Shown in pieces: positions 47,331-55,566 of a DNA stretch of 64,000 nucleotides. The notes beneath the pieces are model-generated. The model saw nothing but the letters and a program-made list of their open reading frames with translations. It searched no databases and had not been told where the DNA came from. The position numbers were made by a program, and so were the translations under genes. This DNA comes from Amycolatopsis circi (GTDB taxonomy: Bacteria; Actinomycetota; Actinomycetes; Mycobacteriales; Pseudonocardiaceae): contig NZ_PQIA01000036.1 of assembly GCF_003385235.1 (NCBI RefSeq), positions 1 through 64,000 on the forward strand. Reading direction: 5' to 3'. Numbering within the stretch: position 1 is the stretch's first letter; each line of letters opens with the position of its first letter.

Positions 47331-48941
47331 GTGTCCGCACCGGAATCCGTGCAGATCGTCACCGCCCGGCGCATCGTGACCATGGCGGGAGCCGAGCCTC
47401 CGGCCTTCGCGGTCCGCGGCGAATGGGTCGTCGCGCACGGCAGCGTCGCCGACCTGCGCGGCGAGTTCCCCTCGGCGGAAGTGCACGATTTCGGCGATGC
47501 CACCGTCATCCCCGGCTTCAACGACGCCCACCAGCACCCGACCGTCGTCGCCGCGCAATCGCTGCAGGTCGACCTGTCGCCGTCCCGGATCCGCTCGACC
47601 GCCGACCTCACCGCGGCCCTGCGCGAACGAGCCGCCGCGACGCCGCCCGGCGAATGGGTCATCGGCTGCGGCTACGACTCGTTCCGCAGCAACGGCGGCC
47701 GCGAACTCACCCGCACCGAGCTGGACGAAGCCTGCCCGGACCACCCCGTACTGGTCGTGCACGTGACGCTGCACGCCGGCGTCCTCAACTCCCCCGGCCT
47801 CGCACTCTCCGGCCTGACCGACGCCAGCGAACCGCCGCCCGGCGGCCACCTCGGGCGGGACGCCGCCGGCCGCCTCGACGGTGTCGTCCACGACCAAGCC
47901 CTCTACGACCTGGCGTTCCCGGCCTTCACCCCGCGTCCGACGATCGTGAAGGACCCGCCCACCGAGGTACTGGCCGCCGCCTTCACCCGGCACGCCGCCG
48001 ACCTGCACGCCGCGGGCATCACCTCGGTCGGCGACGCCCTGGTCGGCCGCACCGAATGGCAGATGCTCCGCCACCTGGCCGACCAGGACCAGCTGACGCT
48101 CCGGGTGAACGCGCTGGCCGCCTACGACCACTTCGACTACTTCCGCGCCCTCCCCGGCTCCCCGCTCACTCCGGAAACCCGGCTGCGGCTAGGCGGGGTC
48201 AAGACCTTCGCCGACGGTGCCGTCAACGGCGGGACCTGCCTGGTCGAACAGCCCATCGAAGGCACCGACAGCTACGGCCTGGAGCGCGTCTCCGCCGCTC
48301 AGCTGGCCGAGACCGTGCGGCACGTGCACGACGCCGGGTGGCGAGTCTGCGTGCACGCCAACGGCGACCGCGCGATCCGCCGCGTCCTGGACGCCGTCGA
48401 CCAGGCACAGGCCGCCCACCCGCGACAGGACCCGCGCCACCGCATCGAACACTGTTCCATCATCGACGACGAGATCCTGAAGAGGATGCGCGACCACGGC
48501 ATGATCGCGGTGCCGTTCGCGAACTACGCCGCCGCGCACGGGGACAAGCTGACCCGGTATTACGGCGAGGAGCGCGTCGAGCGGATGTTCGCCCACCGGT
48601 CGATGCTCGACGCCGGGGTCGCTGTGGCCGGTTCGTCCGACCATCCGTGCGGGCCGTTCCCGCCGCTGTACGCGCTGCGCAGCTGCGTGACGCGCCGGGC
48701 GCCGGACGGGGAATTGTTCGGGCCTTCGCAGCGGATCAGCGTCGAGGCGGCGCTCGGCGTGTATACGACGGGGTCGGCTTACGCTTCTGGCGAAGAGACG
48801 ACCAAGGGGCAACTCGCGCCGGGGTTCCTGGCCGATTTCGCGGTGCTGGCGGAGGACCCGTTCGAGTCGGATCCGGAGGCGTTGGATCGGGTTCAGGTGC
48901 GGGAGACCTGGGTTGGCGGGCAGCGGGTCTGGTCGGCTTAG
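47331..48941 (+). CDS. Amidohydrolase family 3 protein (YtcJ-like)
   Basis: 536 residues of the metal-dependent amidohydrolase superfamily. The HxH metal motif is at His67/His69 in GFNDAHQHP, later metal ligands lie in VCVHANGDRAI and RIEHCSI, and SSDHP supplies the C-terminal aspartate. The N- and C-terminal strands (IVTARRIVTMAG; VQVRETWVGGQRVW) form the urease-like beta sandwich. Such proteins hydrolyse C-N bonds of amides or cyclic amides; the substrate is unknown. GTG at 47331 is supported by GGAGGG six bases upstream. TAGAAT at 47245-47250 is a possible -10. A hairpin-forming palindrome lies 20 bp after the stop. Confidence 0.87.
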   Translation: MSAPESVQIVTARRIVTMAGAEPPAFAVRGEWVVAHGSVADLRGEFPSAEVHDFGDATVIPGFNDAHQHPTVVAAQSLQVDLSPSRIRSTADLTAALRERAAATPPGEWVIGCGYDSFRSNGGRELTRTELDEACPDHPVLVVHVTLHAGVLNSPGLALSGLTDASEPPPGGHLGRDAAGRLDGVVHDQALYDLAFPAFTPRPTIVKDPPTEVLAAAFTRHAADLHAAGITSVGDALVGRTEWQMLRHLADQDQLTLRVNALAAYDHFDYFRALPGSPLTPETRLRLGGVKTFADGAVNGGTCLVEQPIEGTDSYGLERVSAAQLAETVRHVHDAGWRVCVHANGDRAIRRVLDAVDQAQAAHPRQDPRHRIEHCSIIDDEILKRMRDHGMIAVPFANYAAAHGDKLTRYYGEERVERMFAHRSMLDAGVAVAGSSDHPCGPFPPLYALRSCVTRRAPDGELFGPSQRISVEAALGVYTTGSAYASGEETTKGQLAPGFLADFAVLAEDPFESDPEALDRVQVRETWVGGQRVWSA

Positions 48942-48960
48942 CGGTTGCGTGGCGGGTGTG

Positions 48961-49011
48961 CCGTGAGGGGAACCTTCATGGACTCTGAGTCCCTCAGGGT
49001 TCCCCTCACGG
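48961..49011. repeat. Imperfect palindrome, second copy of the 37286 element, probable terminator
   Basis: 25-bp arms (48961-48985 and 48987-49011) around one T, with three mismatches. The right arm matches the 37286 element exactly over its core. It lies 20 bp after the amidohydrolase stop and before the GNAT gene, consistent with a transcription terminator or a dispersed REP-like element. Confidence 0.7.
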
Positions 49012-49080
49012 CCCGCAACCCGCGGCTTCCGCAGCAATTCGATATTTCCAAGATAAATCGCGCCGGTTATCGTTTTCGGA

Positions 49081-49554
49081 ATGAATGCTGTCGTCGTCCG
49101 CGCCACATCTGGATCCGTACCGCAGCTCGTCGCCTCGGCAACGGCCCTGTTCGCCGAGGACGGCGGTCAGCGCGACCCATGGATGGACCTCACCTGGCCG
49201 CGCCGCGAAGGCTCTGCCTACTTCGCCGATCTACTACACCGCGACGATTCCCTGTGCCTGCTGGCGTTCTCCGCCTCGGGTTCCGCGATCGGTCACCTGA
49301 TCGGCCGGATCCGCCGCCCCGACCCGCTCCGGCCAGGGGCAGTGGTCGGCGTGCTGGAGAGCCTCCGCGTCGACACCGCGCACCGAGGAATCGGCGTCGG
49401 AACAGCCTTGGCGGAAGAATTCTTCGCGTGGGCCAGAGAATCCGGCGCGAACCAGCTCAGCGTCACAGCTTATGCGGCCAACGAATCCGCCATCAGCTTC
49501 TACCGTAGTCGCGGGTTCGCGCCGTTTGAACTCACCCTCCACGCACCGCTCTAG
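49081..49554 (+). CDS. GNAT-family N-acetyltransferase
   Basis: 157 residues forming a single GNAT domain. The acetyl-CoA pyrophosphate loop is HRGIGVGTAL at residues 101-110, preceded by the strand VVGVLESLRVD and followed by motif B (ANESAISFYRSRGFAPFE) near the C terminus. It transfers an acetyl group to an amine; the acceptor cannot be told. No Shine-Dalgarno precedes the ATG, but TATCGT ends 7 nt before it with TTTCCA 17 bp further upstream, so a leaderless transcript is possible. It is convergent with the response regulator gene, whose stop lies 2 bp away. Confidence 0.85.
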   Translation: MNAVVVRATSGSVPQLVASATALFAEDGGQRDPWMDLTWPRREGSAYFADLLHRDDSLCLLAFSASGSAIGHLIGRIRRPDPLRPGAVVGVLESLRVDTAHRGIGVGTALAEEFFAWARESGANQLSVTAYAANESAISFYRSRGFAPFELTLHAPL

Positions 49555-49556
49555 CC

Positions 49557-50180
49557 CTACAGCGTTAAATACCCCTGCGCGAACCCGGCAGCCACCGCCG
49601 CCGCGCGGTCGTTTACTCCGAGTTTCGCGTAGACGTGCAGCAGATGCGTCTTCACCGTCGCCTGGCTGATGAACAACTGCTCCGCCGCCCGACGATTCGT
49701 CGCTCCCTTCGCGATCAGCTGCAGTACCTCCAACTCGCGGTCGGACAACGGGTCCGCCGCCGGTTGGCGCAGCTGTCCCATCAGCCGGGTCGCGACTGTC
49801 GGCGACAGCACCGCCTGGCCCTGCGCCGCGGCCTCGACCGCACGGAAAAGCTCCTCCCGAGGGGCTTCCTTCAGCAGATACCCGGTGGCTCCCGCTTCGA
49901 TGGCCGGGAGGACATCACTGTCGGTGTCATAGGTCGTCAGCACCAGGATTCGCGCGGGCACACCGCGTTTCGCCAGCTCCTTGATCGCCGTCACGCCGTC
50001 CGTTCGCGGCATTCGCAGGTCCATCAGGATCACGTCCGGACGGAGTTCCTCACCGGCGGTGATCGCCGCCGCCCCGTCGGCGGCCTCGCCGACCACCTCG
50101 AACCGCGGGTCGGCGCTGAACATGCCGCGCAGGCCGTCGCGCACCACCGGATGGTCGTCGACGATCAGCAGCGAGATCAT
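49557..50180 (-). CDS. NarL/LuxR-family response regulator
   Basis: 207 residues. The receiver domain (1-120) has the acidic pair DD at 8-9, phospho-acceptor Asp54 in VILMDLRMP, and the conserved Thr and Lys of the signalling switch (LTTYD, LLKEA). The C-terminal LuxR-type HTH spans about 142-205 (LSDRELEVLQLIAKG, NRRAAEQLFISQATVKTHL). It is the partner of the histidine kinase, whose stop overlaps its ATG by four bases, and is the last gene of the ABC transporter operon. It probably activates that operon. Confidence 0.94.
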   Translation of the reverse strand: MISLLIVDDHPVVRDGLRGMFSADPRFEVVGEAADGAAAITAGEELRPDVILMDLRMPRTDGVTAIKELAKRGVPARILVLTTYDTDSDVLPAIEAGATGYLLKEAPREELFRAVEAAAQGQAVLSPTVATRLMGQLRQPAADPLSDRELEVLQLIAKGATNRRAAEQLFISQATVKTHLLHVYAKLGVNDRAAAVAAGFAQGYLTL

Positions 50181-51433
50181 CGCTCGCCCCCGGCCGGAAT
50201 CGCGGGCACGGTCGCCGAGATCGCCGTGCCGCGGCCCGGTTCCGATTCGACGTCCAGTCGCCCCGCGAGGCGCTGCACCCGCTGCCGCATCCCGGCCAGT
50301 CCGAATCCGCCGTTCGCGGAACCGTTGGCGCGCTTGGCATTCGGCTCGAAACCGACGCCGTCGTCGCGGACATCGAGAGTCACCAGGTCCGGCATGTACG
50401 ACAGGGTCAGGCCGACCCGGTTCGCCCGCGCGTGCTTGGCGACGTTCGACAGCGCTTCCTGCGCGGTCCGCAGCAACGCCACCTCGACGTCAGTGTGCAT
50501 CGGCCGGGCGTCGCCGGTGGTGGTGAGCACGGCGTCGACGTCGTTGGCCGCCGACCAGTTCCTGGTCACCTCGCTGATCGCCTCCGGGAGCCGGGCTTCG
50601 GCGAGCACCGACGGTTCGACGGATTGGACCGTTCGACGCGCTTCGACCAGGCTTTCCCGGGCCAGGTTCGTCGCGTTCGCCAAGTGGCGGTTCAGCACCG
50701 TCGGCTCGGCCGCGGTTTGCTCAGCCGCCTGGAGTTGGGTCAGGATTCCGGCCAGGCCCTGGGCGAGGGTGTCGTGGATTTCCCGCGCCATCCGCTGCCG
50801 TTCGTCCAGGACCCCGGCCTCGCGGGCTTGGACGAGCAATTGCGCGTGCAGTCCGGCGTTCTCGGCCAACGCGGCCTCCAGCTTCACATTGACCTCGTGC
50901 ACTTCCGCCAGCGCCTGCTTCTGCAGTTCATTGCGCCGATAAGCCATTTCCACGAAATAGAACACCGCTCCCGCCAGCGCGACCGAAAGCGCGCTGACGC
51001 CCAGCCACACCCACCACAGATTCTCCGCGTTGATTTTGGCGATCCCGCCCAGGAACGCCATCGCCGAGATCACCGCGGTGGCCGCGGCGCCCGCGTACCG
51101 CGAACGTCCCGTCAGGTGCTGAAAAGCCTGCGGGTAACCGGCGAACGCGAACAAGCCGTACCACGGCGCGAGGGCCGCCAAGACCGCCGTCATCGCCAGC
51201 AGACCGGCGTAATACCCCGCCCTCAAGGCGTGCGGACGAAGCGTGTGAAACCACAGCAGCCAAAGCGCCGCCGCGAAAGAAAGCCCCAGAATGAGCGGAA
51301 GCTGCACTGGCAGCTGCAGCAAAGTAATGCTCACGCTGACCGCGAGAAGACAGTAAGGCAGCACTTTGAAGGTCGCCGTCTGTGCGTGTTCCCAGCGGTC
51401 GAACTCTTCGCGCAGATCGCCCTCGATGCCCAC
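50177..51433 (-). CDS. Sensor histidine kinase (HisKA_3 / NarX-type)
   Basis: 418 residues. Five to six hydrophobic segments fill residues 25-165 with almost no extracellular loop, as in intramembrane-sensing LiaS/DesK-type kinases. A coiled coil (about 165-205) follows, then the HisKA_3 dimerisation box ERQRMAREIHDTLAQGLAG with His220, and a HATPase_c domain (N box AQEALSNVAKHA, G1 DDGVGF, G2 GGFGLAGM). GTG at 51433 has GGGAG upstream inside the permease gene. Sitting between ABC exporter genes and its response regulator, it probably senses an envelope stress or a drug handled by the transporter. Confidence 0.93.
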   Translation of the reverse strand: MGIEGDLREEFDRWEHAQTATFKVLPYCLLAVSVSITLLQLPVQLPLILGLSFAAALWLLWFHTLRPHALRAGYYAGLLAMTAVLAALAPWYGLFAFAGYPQAFQHLTGRSRYAGAAATAVISAMAFLGGIAKINAENLWWVWLGVSALSVALAGAVFYFVEMAYRRNELQKQALAEVHEVNVKLEAALAENAGLHAQLLVQAREAGVLDERQRMAREIHDTLAQGLAGILTQLQAAEQTAAEPTVLNRHLANATNLARESLVEARRTVQSVEPSVLAEARLPEAISEVTRNWSAANDVDAVLTTTGDARPMHTDVEVALLRTAQEALSNVAKHARANRVGLTLSYMPDLVTLDVRDDGVGFEPNAKRANGSANGGFGLAGMRQRVQRLAGRLDVESEPGRGTAISATVPAIPAGGER

Positions 51434-51436
51434 CTG

Positions 51437-52171
51437 TTACTCCCAGCGGAAGTAGCGTGCGGCCAAGCCCCCGGCCACGACAAGCCACCCTAGCATGACC
51501 CCGAGGTGCAACAGCTGCGGCCAATTCCCGGAAGCGGTGTCCTGCAACGCTTGTACGCCCGCGCCGAGCGGTGTCAGGTCGCTGATCGTCAGCAGAACCT
51601 GGTTCATGCTGGCACGCGGCACCCAGAGTCCGGCGAAGAACACCAGCGGGAAGAACACCAGCGAACCGACCGCGCTCGCGCTCTTGGCGGACCGGGCGAG
51701 CGCCGCGACCAGGAGTCCGATCCCGAACAACGCCAAGGCCAGCAGCATAAAACTGAGCACGTACGCGGGCAGTCGCCGAGGCAGGTCGACGTCGAAGGCC
51801 AGCCGTCCGAGCACGAGAATGACCAGTGTCGACGCCGCCGACAGGACCACGGCCATCAGCGATTGCGCGCCGAGCATCACCGTCGGTTTCACCGGAGTGA
51901 GCCGCATTCGCCGCAGCACGCCCTTCTCCCGGTAGGAGGCGAACAGCTGCGACAAACCGCTGAGCGAGAACAGCGAAACTCCCATCGCGACCACGATCGG
52001 CAGGTACCGGCTGATCATCCGGACCCCGTCCGGGCCGGGTTCGCGCAGGGCGGGGATCAGGCCGAGCACGACGAACAGGATCGGCGAGAAGGCGAGCGCG
52101 AAGAACACGACGATCGGCTCGCGGAAGAACAGTTTCGTTTCGGTGGCGGCGAGCCGGACCAAAGCGGGCAC
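51437..52171 (-). CDS. ABC-2 type transporter permease (DrrB-like)
   Basis: 244 residues with six predicted membrane helices and the ABC-2 layout: helix 1 at FFALAFSPILFVVLGL and a loop RKTP-like stretch YREKGVLRRMRLTP before helix 3. It is the membrane half of an exporter, with the ATPase encoded directly upstream. The start is GTG at 52171, preceded by GAGGAG that overlaps the ATPase stop (TGAGGAG), which indicates coupled translation. The substrate is unknown; linkage to a two-component system suggests an antimicrobial or lipid-linked compound. Confidence 0.92.
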   Translation of the reverse strand: MPALVRLAATETKLFFREPIVVFFALAFSPILFVVLGLIPALREPGPDGVRMISRYLPIVVAMGVSLFSLSGLSQLFASYREKGVLRRMRLTPVKPTVMLGAQSLMAVVLSAASTLVILVLGRLAFDVDLPRRLPAYVLSFMLLALALFGIGLLVAALARSAKSASAVGSLVFFPLVFFAGLWVPRASMNQVLLTISDLTPLGAGVQALQDTASGNWPQLLHLGVMLGWLVVAGGLAARYFRWE

Positions 52172-52181
52172 CGGGATCTCC

Positions 52182-53090
52182 TCAGGATTCGATGGAACGG
52201 CCGGTGAGCGCGACGAACGCGTCGTCCAGCGTGGTCTGGTCCACTCGCAGGTCCGCGACAGTGAGCTGATGGCGGGCGAGCGCGGCCGTCACGGCCAGCA
52301 GCAGGTTTCCGGTTCCGGTGACGACGAGCTGGCTGCCCGCCCGCTCGACGGCGGCGACCTCCGGCAGTCCGGTCAGGACCGCGTCGTCCAGTGGCCCAGG
52401 CACGCGAAACCGGATCCGCTGCCGGTCGTCGATGCGCGACACCAGTCCGGCCGGACTGTCCACCGCGACGACCTGACCAGCGTCGATGATCGCCATCCGG
52501 TCGCAGAGCCGCTCGGCTTCCTCCATGAAGTGCGTGACCAGCAGGATCGTCACGCCTCGCGCGCGGATCCGCTCGACCAAGGCCCAGACGTCGCGGCGGG
52601 CCTGCGGGTCGAGTCCGGTGGTGAGTTCGTCGAGCACCGCGACCTTCGGATTGCCGAGCAGTGCGAGCGCGATCGACAGCCGCTGTTTCTGGCCGCCGGA
52701 CAGCCGGCGGAACTGGGTGCCGAGCTTGCCGTCGAGCGTCAGGATCTCGGCCAGTTCCCGCCAATCGGCCGGATCGCGATAGAACGAGCTGTACAGCTGG
52801 AGCGCCTCGCCGACCTTGAGTTTGTCCGGCAGTTCGCTTTCCTGGAGCTGTCCGCCGAGCACCTGGCGCAGTTCGCCGTCGTCGCGCTGGGGGTCGAGGC
52901 CGCAGACGCGGATCGCCCCGCCGTCCGGCTTCCGCAGTCCTTCGACGCATTCGACGGTCGTGGTCTTGCCAGCTCCGTTCGGGCCGAGAATGCCGAAAAT
53001 CTCGCCCGGCTCGACGGCGAAGCTGACGCCGTTGACGACGGCCTGCCCGCCGTACCGCTTGACGAGGCTGTCCACCTCGATGATTGCCAT
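52182..53090 (-). CDS. ABC transporter ATP-binding protein (DrrA-like)
   Basis: 302 residues. Walker A is GPNGAGKT (36-43), the signature LSGGQKQRLS, Walker B VAVLDELTTGLDP and the switch His in LVTHFMEEAERL. The C-terminal 80 residues form the extra domain typical of DrrA/CcmA-type exporters of drugs or polysaccharides. It is the first gene of a four-gene operon, followed by the ABC-2 permease, histidine kinase and response regulator, all within 10 bp of each other or overlapping. Confidence 0.94.
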   Translation of the reverse strand: MAIIEVDSLVKRYGGQAVVNGVSFAVEPGEIFGILGPNGAGKTTTVECVEGLRKPDGGAIRVCGLDPQRDDGELRQVLGGQLQESELPDKLKVGEALQLYSSFYRDPADWRELAEILTLDGKLGTQFRRLSGGQKQRLSIALALLGNPKVAVLDELTTGLDPQARRDVWALVERIRARGVTILLVTHFMEEAERLCDRMAIIDAGQVVAVDSPAGLVSRIDDRQRIRFRVPGPLDDAVLTGLPEVAAVERAGSQLVVTGTGNLLLAVTAALARHQLTVADLRVDQTTLDDAFVALTGRSIES

Positions 53091-53164
53091 GCGTCAACCG
53101 TGCCGGGCGGCACCGGTGCGGCGAATCGACTGCGTGGCCAGACTTTCCGGCCTGCCCGGGCGGA

Positions 53165-53196
53165 GCGGCGGATCAACCGATCGGTCGATCCGCCGC
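53165..53196. promoter_or_regulatory. Long palindrome between the CDF gene and the ABC operon
   Basis: 10-bp arms GCGGCGGATC and GATCCGCCGC flank an inner ACCGATCGGT palindrome, giving a nearly perfect 32-bp dyad. It starts 7 bp after the CDF stop, as a terminator would, but has no T-tract, and it lies 75 bp upstream of the ABC ATPase ATG, where an operator for that operon would sit. Either role is possible. Confidence 0.5.
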
Positions 53197-53202
53197 GGAC
53201 AC

Positions 53203-54240
53203 TCAGCCGAGGTGCACGGCCTCCGCCCCGACCGCCGGTTCGACGTGCACCGCCGCCGCGGTCAGCCGGGGCACTGCCGCGATCAGCTCGTGTTCCAGGC
53301 TGTGCGCGAGTTCGTGCGCCTGCTCGACGGTGAGCGTGTTGGCGACCTGGACGGCGAGTTCGGCGCGCAGGCTGTGGCCGATCCAGCGCATCCGGACCTC
53401 GCGGACGCCCTCCACCCCGGGCACCGCGGCGGCCGTCTGCTCGGCCAGTTCGACGGTCGCCGGATCGACGGCGTCCATCAGCCGCCGGAAGACTTCCTTG
53501 GCCGCGTCGCGCAGGACGAACAGGATCGCGACGGTGATCAGCAAACCGATCACCGGGTCGGCCGCCGGGAAACCGAGGGCGACGCCTGCCGCGCCGAGGA
53601 CGACCGCCAGCGAGGTGAAGCCGTCGGTCCGGGCGTGCAGGCCGTCGGCGACCAGCGCGGCCGAGCCGATCTCGCGGCCGACGGTGATCCGGTACCGGGC
53701 GACAAGTTCGTTGCCCCCGAACCCGACTACTCCCGCCGCGGCGAGTACCCAGAGCTGCTGGACGGGGTGCGGGTGCAGCAGGCGGTCGATCGCTTCGTAG
53801 GCGGCGAGCGCGGCGGATCCGGCGATGATCAGCACCACGACGACGCCGGCCAGGTCCTCGGCGCGGCCCAGGCCGTAGGTGTAACGGCGGGTCGCGGCGC
53901 GGCGGCCCAGGGCGAAGGCGATGCCGAGCGGGAGGGCGGTGAGGGCGTCGGCGAAGTTGTGGATGGTGTCGCCCAGGAGGGCTACCGAGCCGGTGACCGC
54001 GACCAGAGCCAGCTGGATGACGGCCGCGCCGAAGAGGGCGGCGAACGACCAGATCAGCGCCCGGATGCCGCGTTGGCTGGTTTCGAGAGCGGTGTCGAGA
54101 CGATCGGCGCTGTCGTGGCTGTGCGGAGTGAAGAAGTGCTTGATGCGGTGCCGCCAGGTCGCGGGCTCGCTGTGCCCGTGGCCGTGCCCATGACCGTGGC
54201 CGTGCTCCGGCTGCGGACGGTCGCGGCGCGGCTCTGCCAT
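53203..54240 (-). CDS. Cation diffusion facilitator (CDF) family metal exporter
   Basis: 345 residues. A His-rich N terminus (HGHGHGHGHGH, residues 13-23) and HSHD precede six membrane helices. The intramembrane metal site is made by paired HxxxD motifs: His94/Asp98 (DTIHNFAD) and His202/Asp206 (DGLHARTD), the His-Asp pattern of zinc-type CDF proteins. A cytosolic domain (about 265-340) follows. It exports Zn2+, or possibly Co2+ or Cd2+, in exchange for protons. It is transcribed divergently from an ArsR repressor, with a shared operator overlapping the promoter (TATGCT at 54301-54306 on the minus strand). Confidence 0.93.
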   Translation of the reverse strand: MAEPRRDRPQPEHGHGHGHGHGHSEPATWRHRIKHFFTPHSHDSADRLDTALETSQRGIRALIWSFAALFGAAVIQLALVAVTGSVALLGDTIHNFADALTALPLGIAFALGRRAATRRYTYGLGRAEDLAGVVVVLIIAGSAALAAYEAIDRLLHPHPVQQLWVLAAAGVVGFGGNELVARYRITVGREIGSAALVADGLHARTDGFTSLAVVLGAAGVALGFPAADPVIGLLITVAILFVLRDAAKEVFRRLMDAVDPATVELAEQTAAAVPGVEGVREVRMRWIGHSLRAELAVQVANTLTVEQAHELAHSLEHELIAAVPRLTAAAVHVEPAVGAEAVHLG

Positions 54241-54305
54241 CAGGTGCTCCCGGGATGCTCGAGGCCTCTCGCGACCGCGTGCACGGGCCGCTCGACTGTC
54301 AGCAT

Positions 54306-54325
54306 ACCTGCGCAGATGCGCAGGT
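54306..54325. promoter_or_regulatory. ArsR-type operator between the CDF and arsR-like genes
   Basis: ACCTGCGCA-GA-TGCGCAGGT, a perfect dyad with 9-bp arms. It lies between the -10 (TATGCT, 54301-54306) and -35 regions of the CDF promoter and covers the expected -35 of the arsR promoter. A metal-released dimer bound here would silence both genes. Confidence 0.75.
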
Positions 54326-54341
54326 AGTCGAGAAGGGGCGG

Positions 54342-54347
54342 TAGCAT
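54342..54347 (+). promoter_or_regulatory. -10 box TAGCAT, leaderless start of the metal-sensing regulator
   Basis: TAGCAT is followed by six bases and the ATG at 54354, so transcription probably starts at the start codon. There is no Shine-Dalgarno sequence. Confidence 0.5.
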
Positions 54348-54353
54348 CGGGAC

Positions 54354-54734
54354 ATGCACTCCTCCCTGCCGGATTTCGACATGCCCTCCGACGAGCAGGT
54401 CCACCTGGCCGCGGAAAGCTTCCGGCTGCTGTCGGACCCGACGCGGATCAAGGTGCTCTGGGCGCTCCTGCAGGGAGAATCGTCGGTCGCCTGCCTCGCC
54501 GAACTGGCCGGGGCCGCGCCGACCGCGGTCAGCCAGCATCTGGCCAAGCTCCGGCTCGCGGGCCTGGTGAAGGGCCGCCGCGAGGGGACGTTCGTGTACT
54601 ACTCCGCCGCGGACGAGCACGTCCGCGGCCTGCTGGCCCAGGCGCTGCACCACGCCGACCACGTGGACCGCGACATTCCGGGCGAACCCGGCGGCCACGT
54701 CCAGCCGCACCGGCCCCGGATGCGGAACACCTGA
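54354..54734 (+). CDS. ArsR/SmtB-family metal-sensing repressor
   Basis: 126 residues with a winged HTH spanning about 20-95 (FRLLSDPTRIKVLWALLQGE; AAPTAVSQHLAKLRLAGLVKGRREGTFVYYSA). The C-terminal helix and tail carry ALHHADHVD and later HVQPH; this His/Asp-rich alpha-5 region is typical of Zn/Ni/Co sensors such as CzrA, NmtR or KmtR. Divergent orientation to the CDF exporter and the dyad between them indicate a zinc-type repressor controlling both. It converges with the DUF2267 gene, with one base between the stops. Confidence 0.92.
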   Translation: MHSSLPDFDMPSDEQVHLAAESFRLLSDPTRIKVLWALLQGESSVACLAELAGAAPTAVSQHLAKLRLAGLVKGRREGTFVYYSAADEHVRGLLAQALHHADHVDRDIPGEPGGHVQPHRPRMRNT

Positions 54735-54735
54735 A

Positions 54736-55122
54736 TCAGGCGACCCGAGACCGCTCCGCCTCCACCAGGCGCCGCAACGGTTCCGGAAGCACGTCCCACA
54801 CCTCGTCCGCGACGTGCACTGTCTCCCGGCCCAGCACGTCCAGCACCACACCGGCCCGGTGCACCGCTTCCGGATCCGGCAGATTCGCCCGCTCCGCGAT
54901 CCGCCCCACGAATTCCGTCAGTTCGAAGCCTTCTTCGACCGGACCGCCGCCGGGGCGCAGATCTTCCGCCAACTCGGACGGCAGTTGCGCGGCCAAACTT
55001 CCCGCCGCTTCCGGCGAAATCCTCTCGGACAACGTCCGCAGCACCGCGTGCGCGACGCGTTCGGCGTCGCGGGTTTCCGCGAGGCAGGCCCGCCTGCGGA
55101 TCAGTTCGACGATGCCGTCCAT
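54736..55122 (-). CDS. DUF2267 domain protein
   Basis: 128 residues, all-helical, matching the DUF2267 pattern: a first block with AERVAHAVLRTLSERISPEAAGSLAAQLP and a second block EFVGRIAERANLPDPEAVHRAGVVLDVLGRETV that repeats it. The function is unknown; such genes often belong to general stress regulons. A candidate alternative-sigma promoter, GGTTGC-N13-GGGTAT, ends 9 nt before the ATG, back to back with a similar promoter for the 55206 gene. Confidence 0.85.
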   Translation of the reverse strand: MDGIVELIRRRACLAETRDAERVAHAVLRTLSERISPEAAGSLAAQLPSELAEDLRPGGGPVEEGFELTEFVGRIAERANLPDPEAVHRAGVVLDVLGRETVHVADEVWDVLPEPLRRLVEAERSRVA

Positions 55123-55131
55123 CGTTCCCGG

Positions 55132-55156
55132 ATACCCGGGACAACGGCCCGCAACC
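55132..55156 (-). promoter_or_regulatory. Candidate SigB/SigF-type promoter of the DUF2267 gene
   Basis: On the minus strand GGTTGC (55151-55156), 13 bp, GGGTAT (55132-55137), then 9 nt to the ATG. It resembles the GTTT ... GGGTAT consensus of stress sigma factors of the SigB/SigF family. Confidence 0.5.
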
Positions 55157-55171
55157 GCCCGGCAACCGTCC

Positions 55172-55196
55172 GGTTAGCCGTCCCACGACCGGGTAC
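55172..55196 (+). promoter_or_regulatory. Candidate SigB/SigF-type promoter of the 55206 gene
   Basis: GGTTAG (55172-55177), 13 bp, GGGTAC (55191-55196), then 9 nt to the ATG at 55206. The spacer and distance to the start are identical to those of the divergent site at 55132-55156. Confidence 0.5.
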
Positions 55197-55205
55197 CAGC
55201 GGTCC

Positions 55206-55562
55206 ATGGACCATCAAGCGATGTCTCCCGCACCGGCCGAGCAGGCGCAGACCGCGCTGCGCAGGCTCCGTCGCGAAGCCGGCGCCGGAGGCTACGAATC
55301 CCCCGCGGAGCTGTACCGGACGCTCGGTTCGCTGAGCATCCTCGCCGACGACCTCTCCGAACTCCTCCCCGACTTGTCCGGCCACCTCGAAGAGGCCCTG
55401 CTCGCCGGTCGCATGCGACACCTTTCGGGCGACGCACAAGCGGCTTGGGACGCGGTCGCCTCGGCTGCGCACAGCATCTCGGTCGCCCGCTTCACCGCGC
55501 TCCTGGTCGGACAGGAAATCCAGAAAGCGCAGACCGCGATCCGCGATCTCGCCGCCGCCTGA
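55206..55562 (+). CDS. Small hypothetical protein, 118 aa
   Basis: Family not recognised. It is soluble, helical and rich in Ala and Leu, with heptad-like stretches (LYRTLGSLSILADDLSELLPDLSGHLEEALLAGR). The ATG is placed by the upstream GGTTAG-N13-GGGTAC promoter and gives a compact protein; the very short leader has no clear Shine-Dalgarno. It lies in a run of stress-type genes with DUF5709 and DUF4383 downstream, so it probably belongs to the same regulon. Confidence 0.6.
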   Translation: MDHQAMSPAPAEQAQTALRRLRREAGAGGYESPAELYRTLGSLSILADDLSELLPDLSGHLEEALLAGRMRHLSGDAQAAWDAVASAAHSISVARFTALLVGQEIQKAQTAIRDLAAA

Positions 55563-55566
55563 GATC

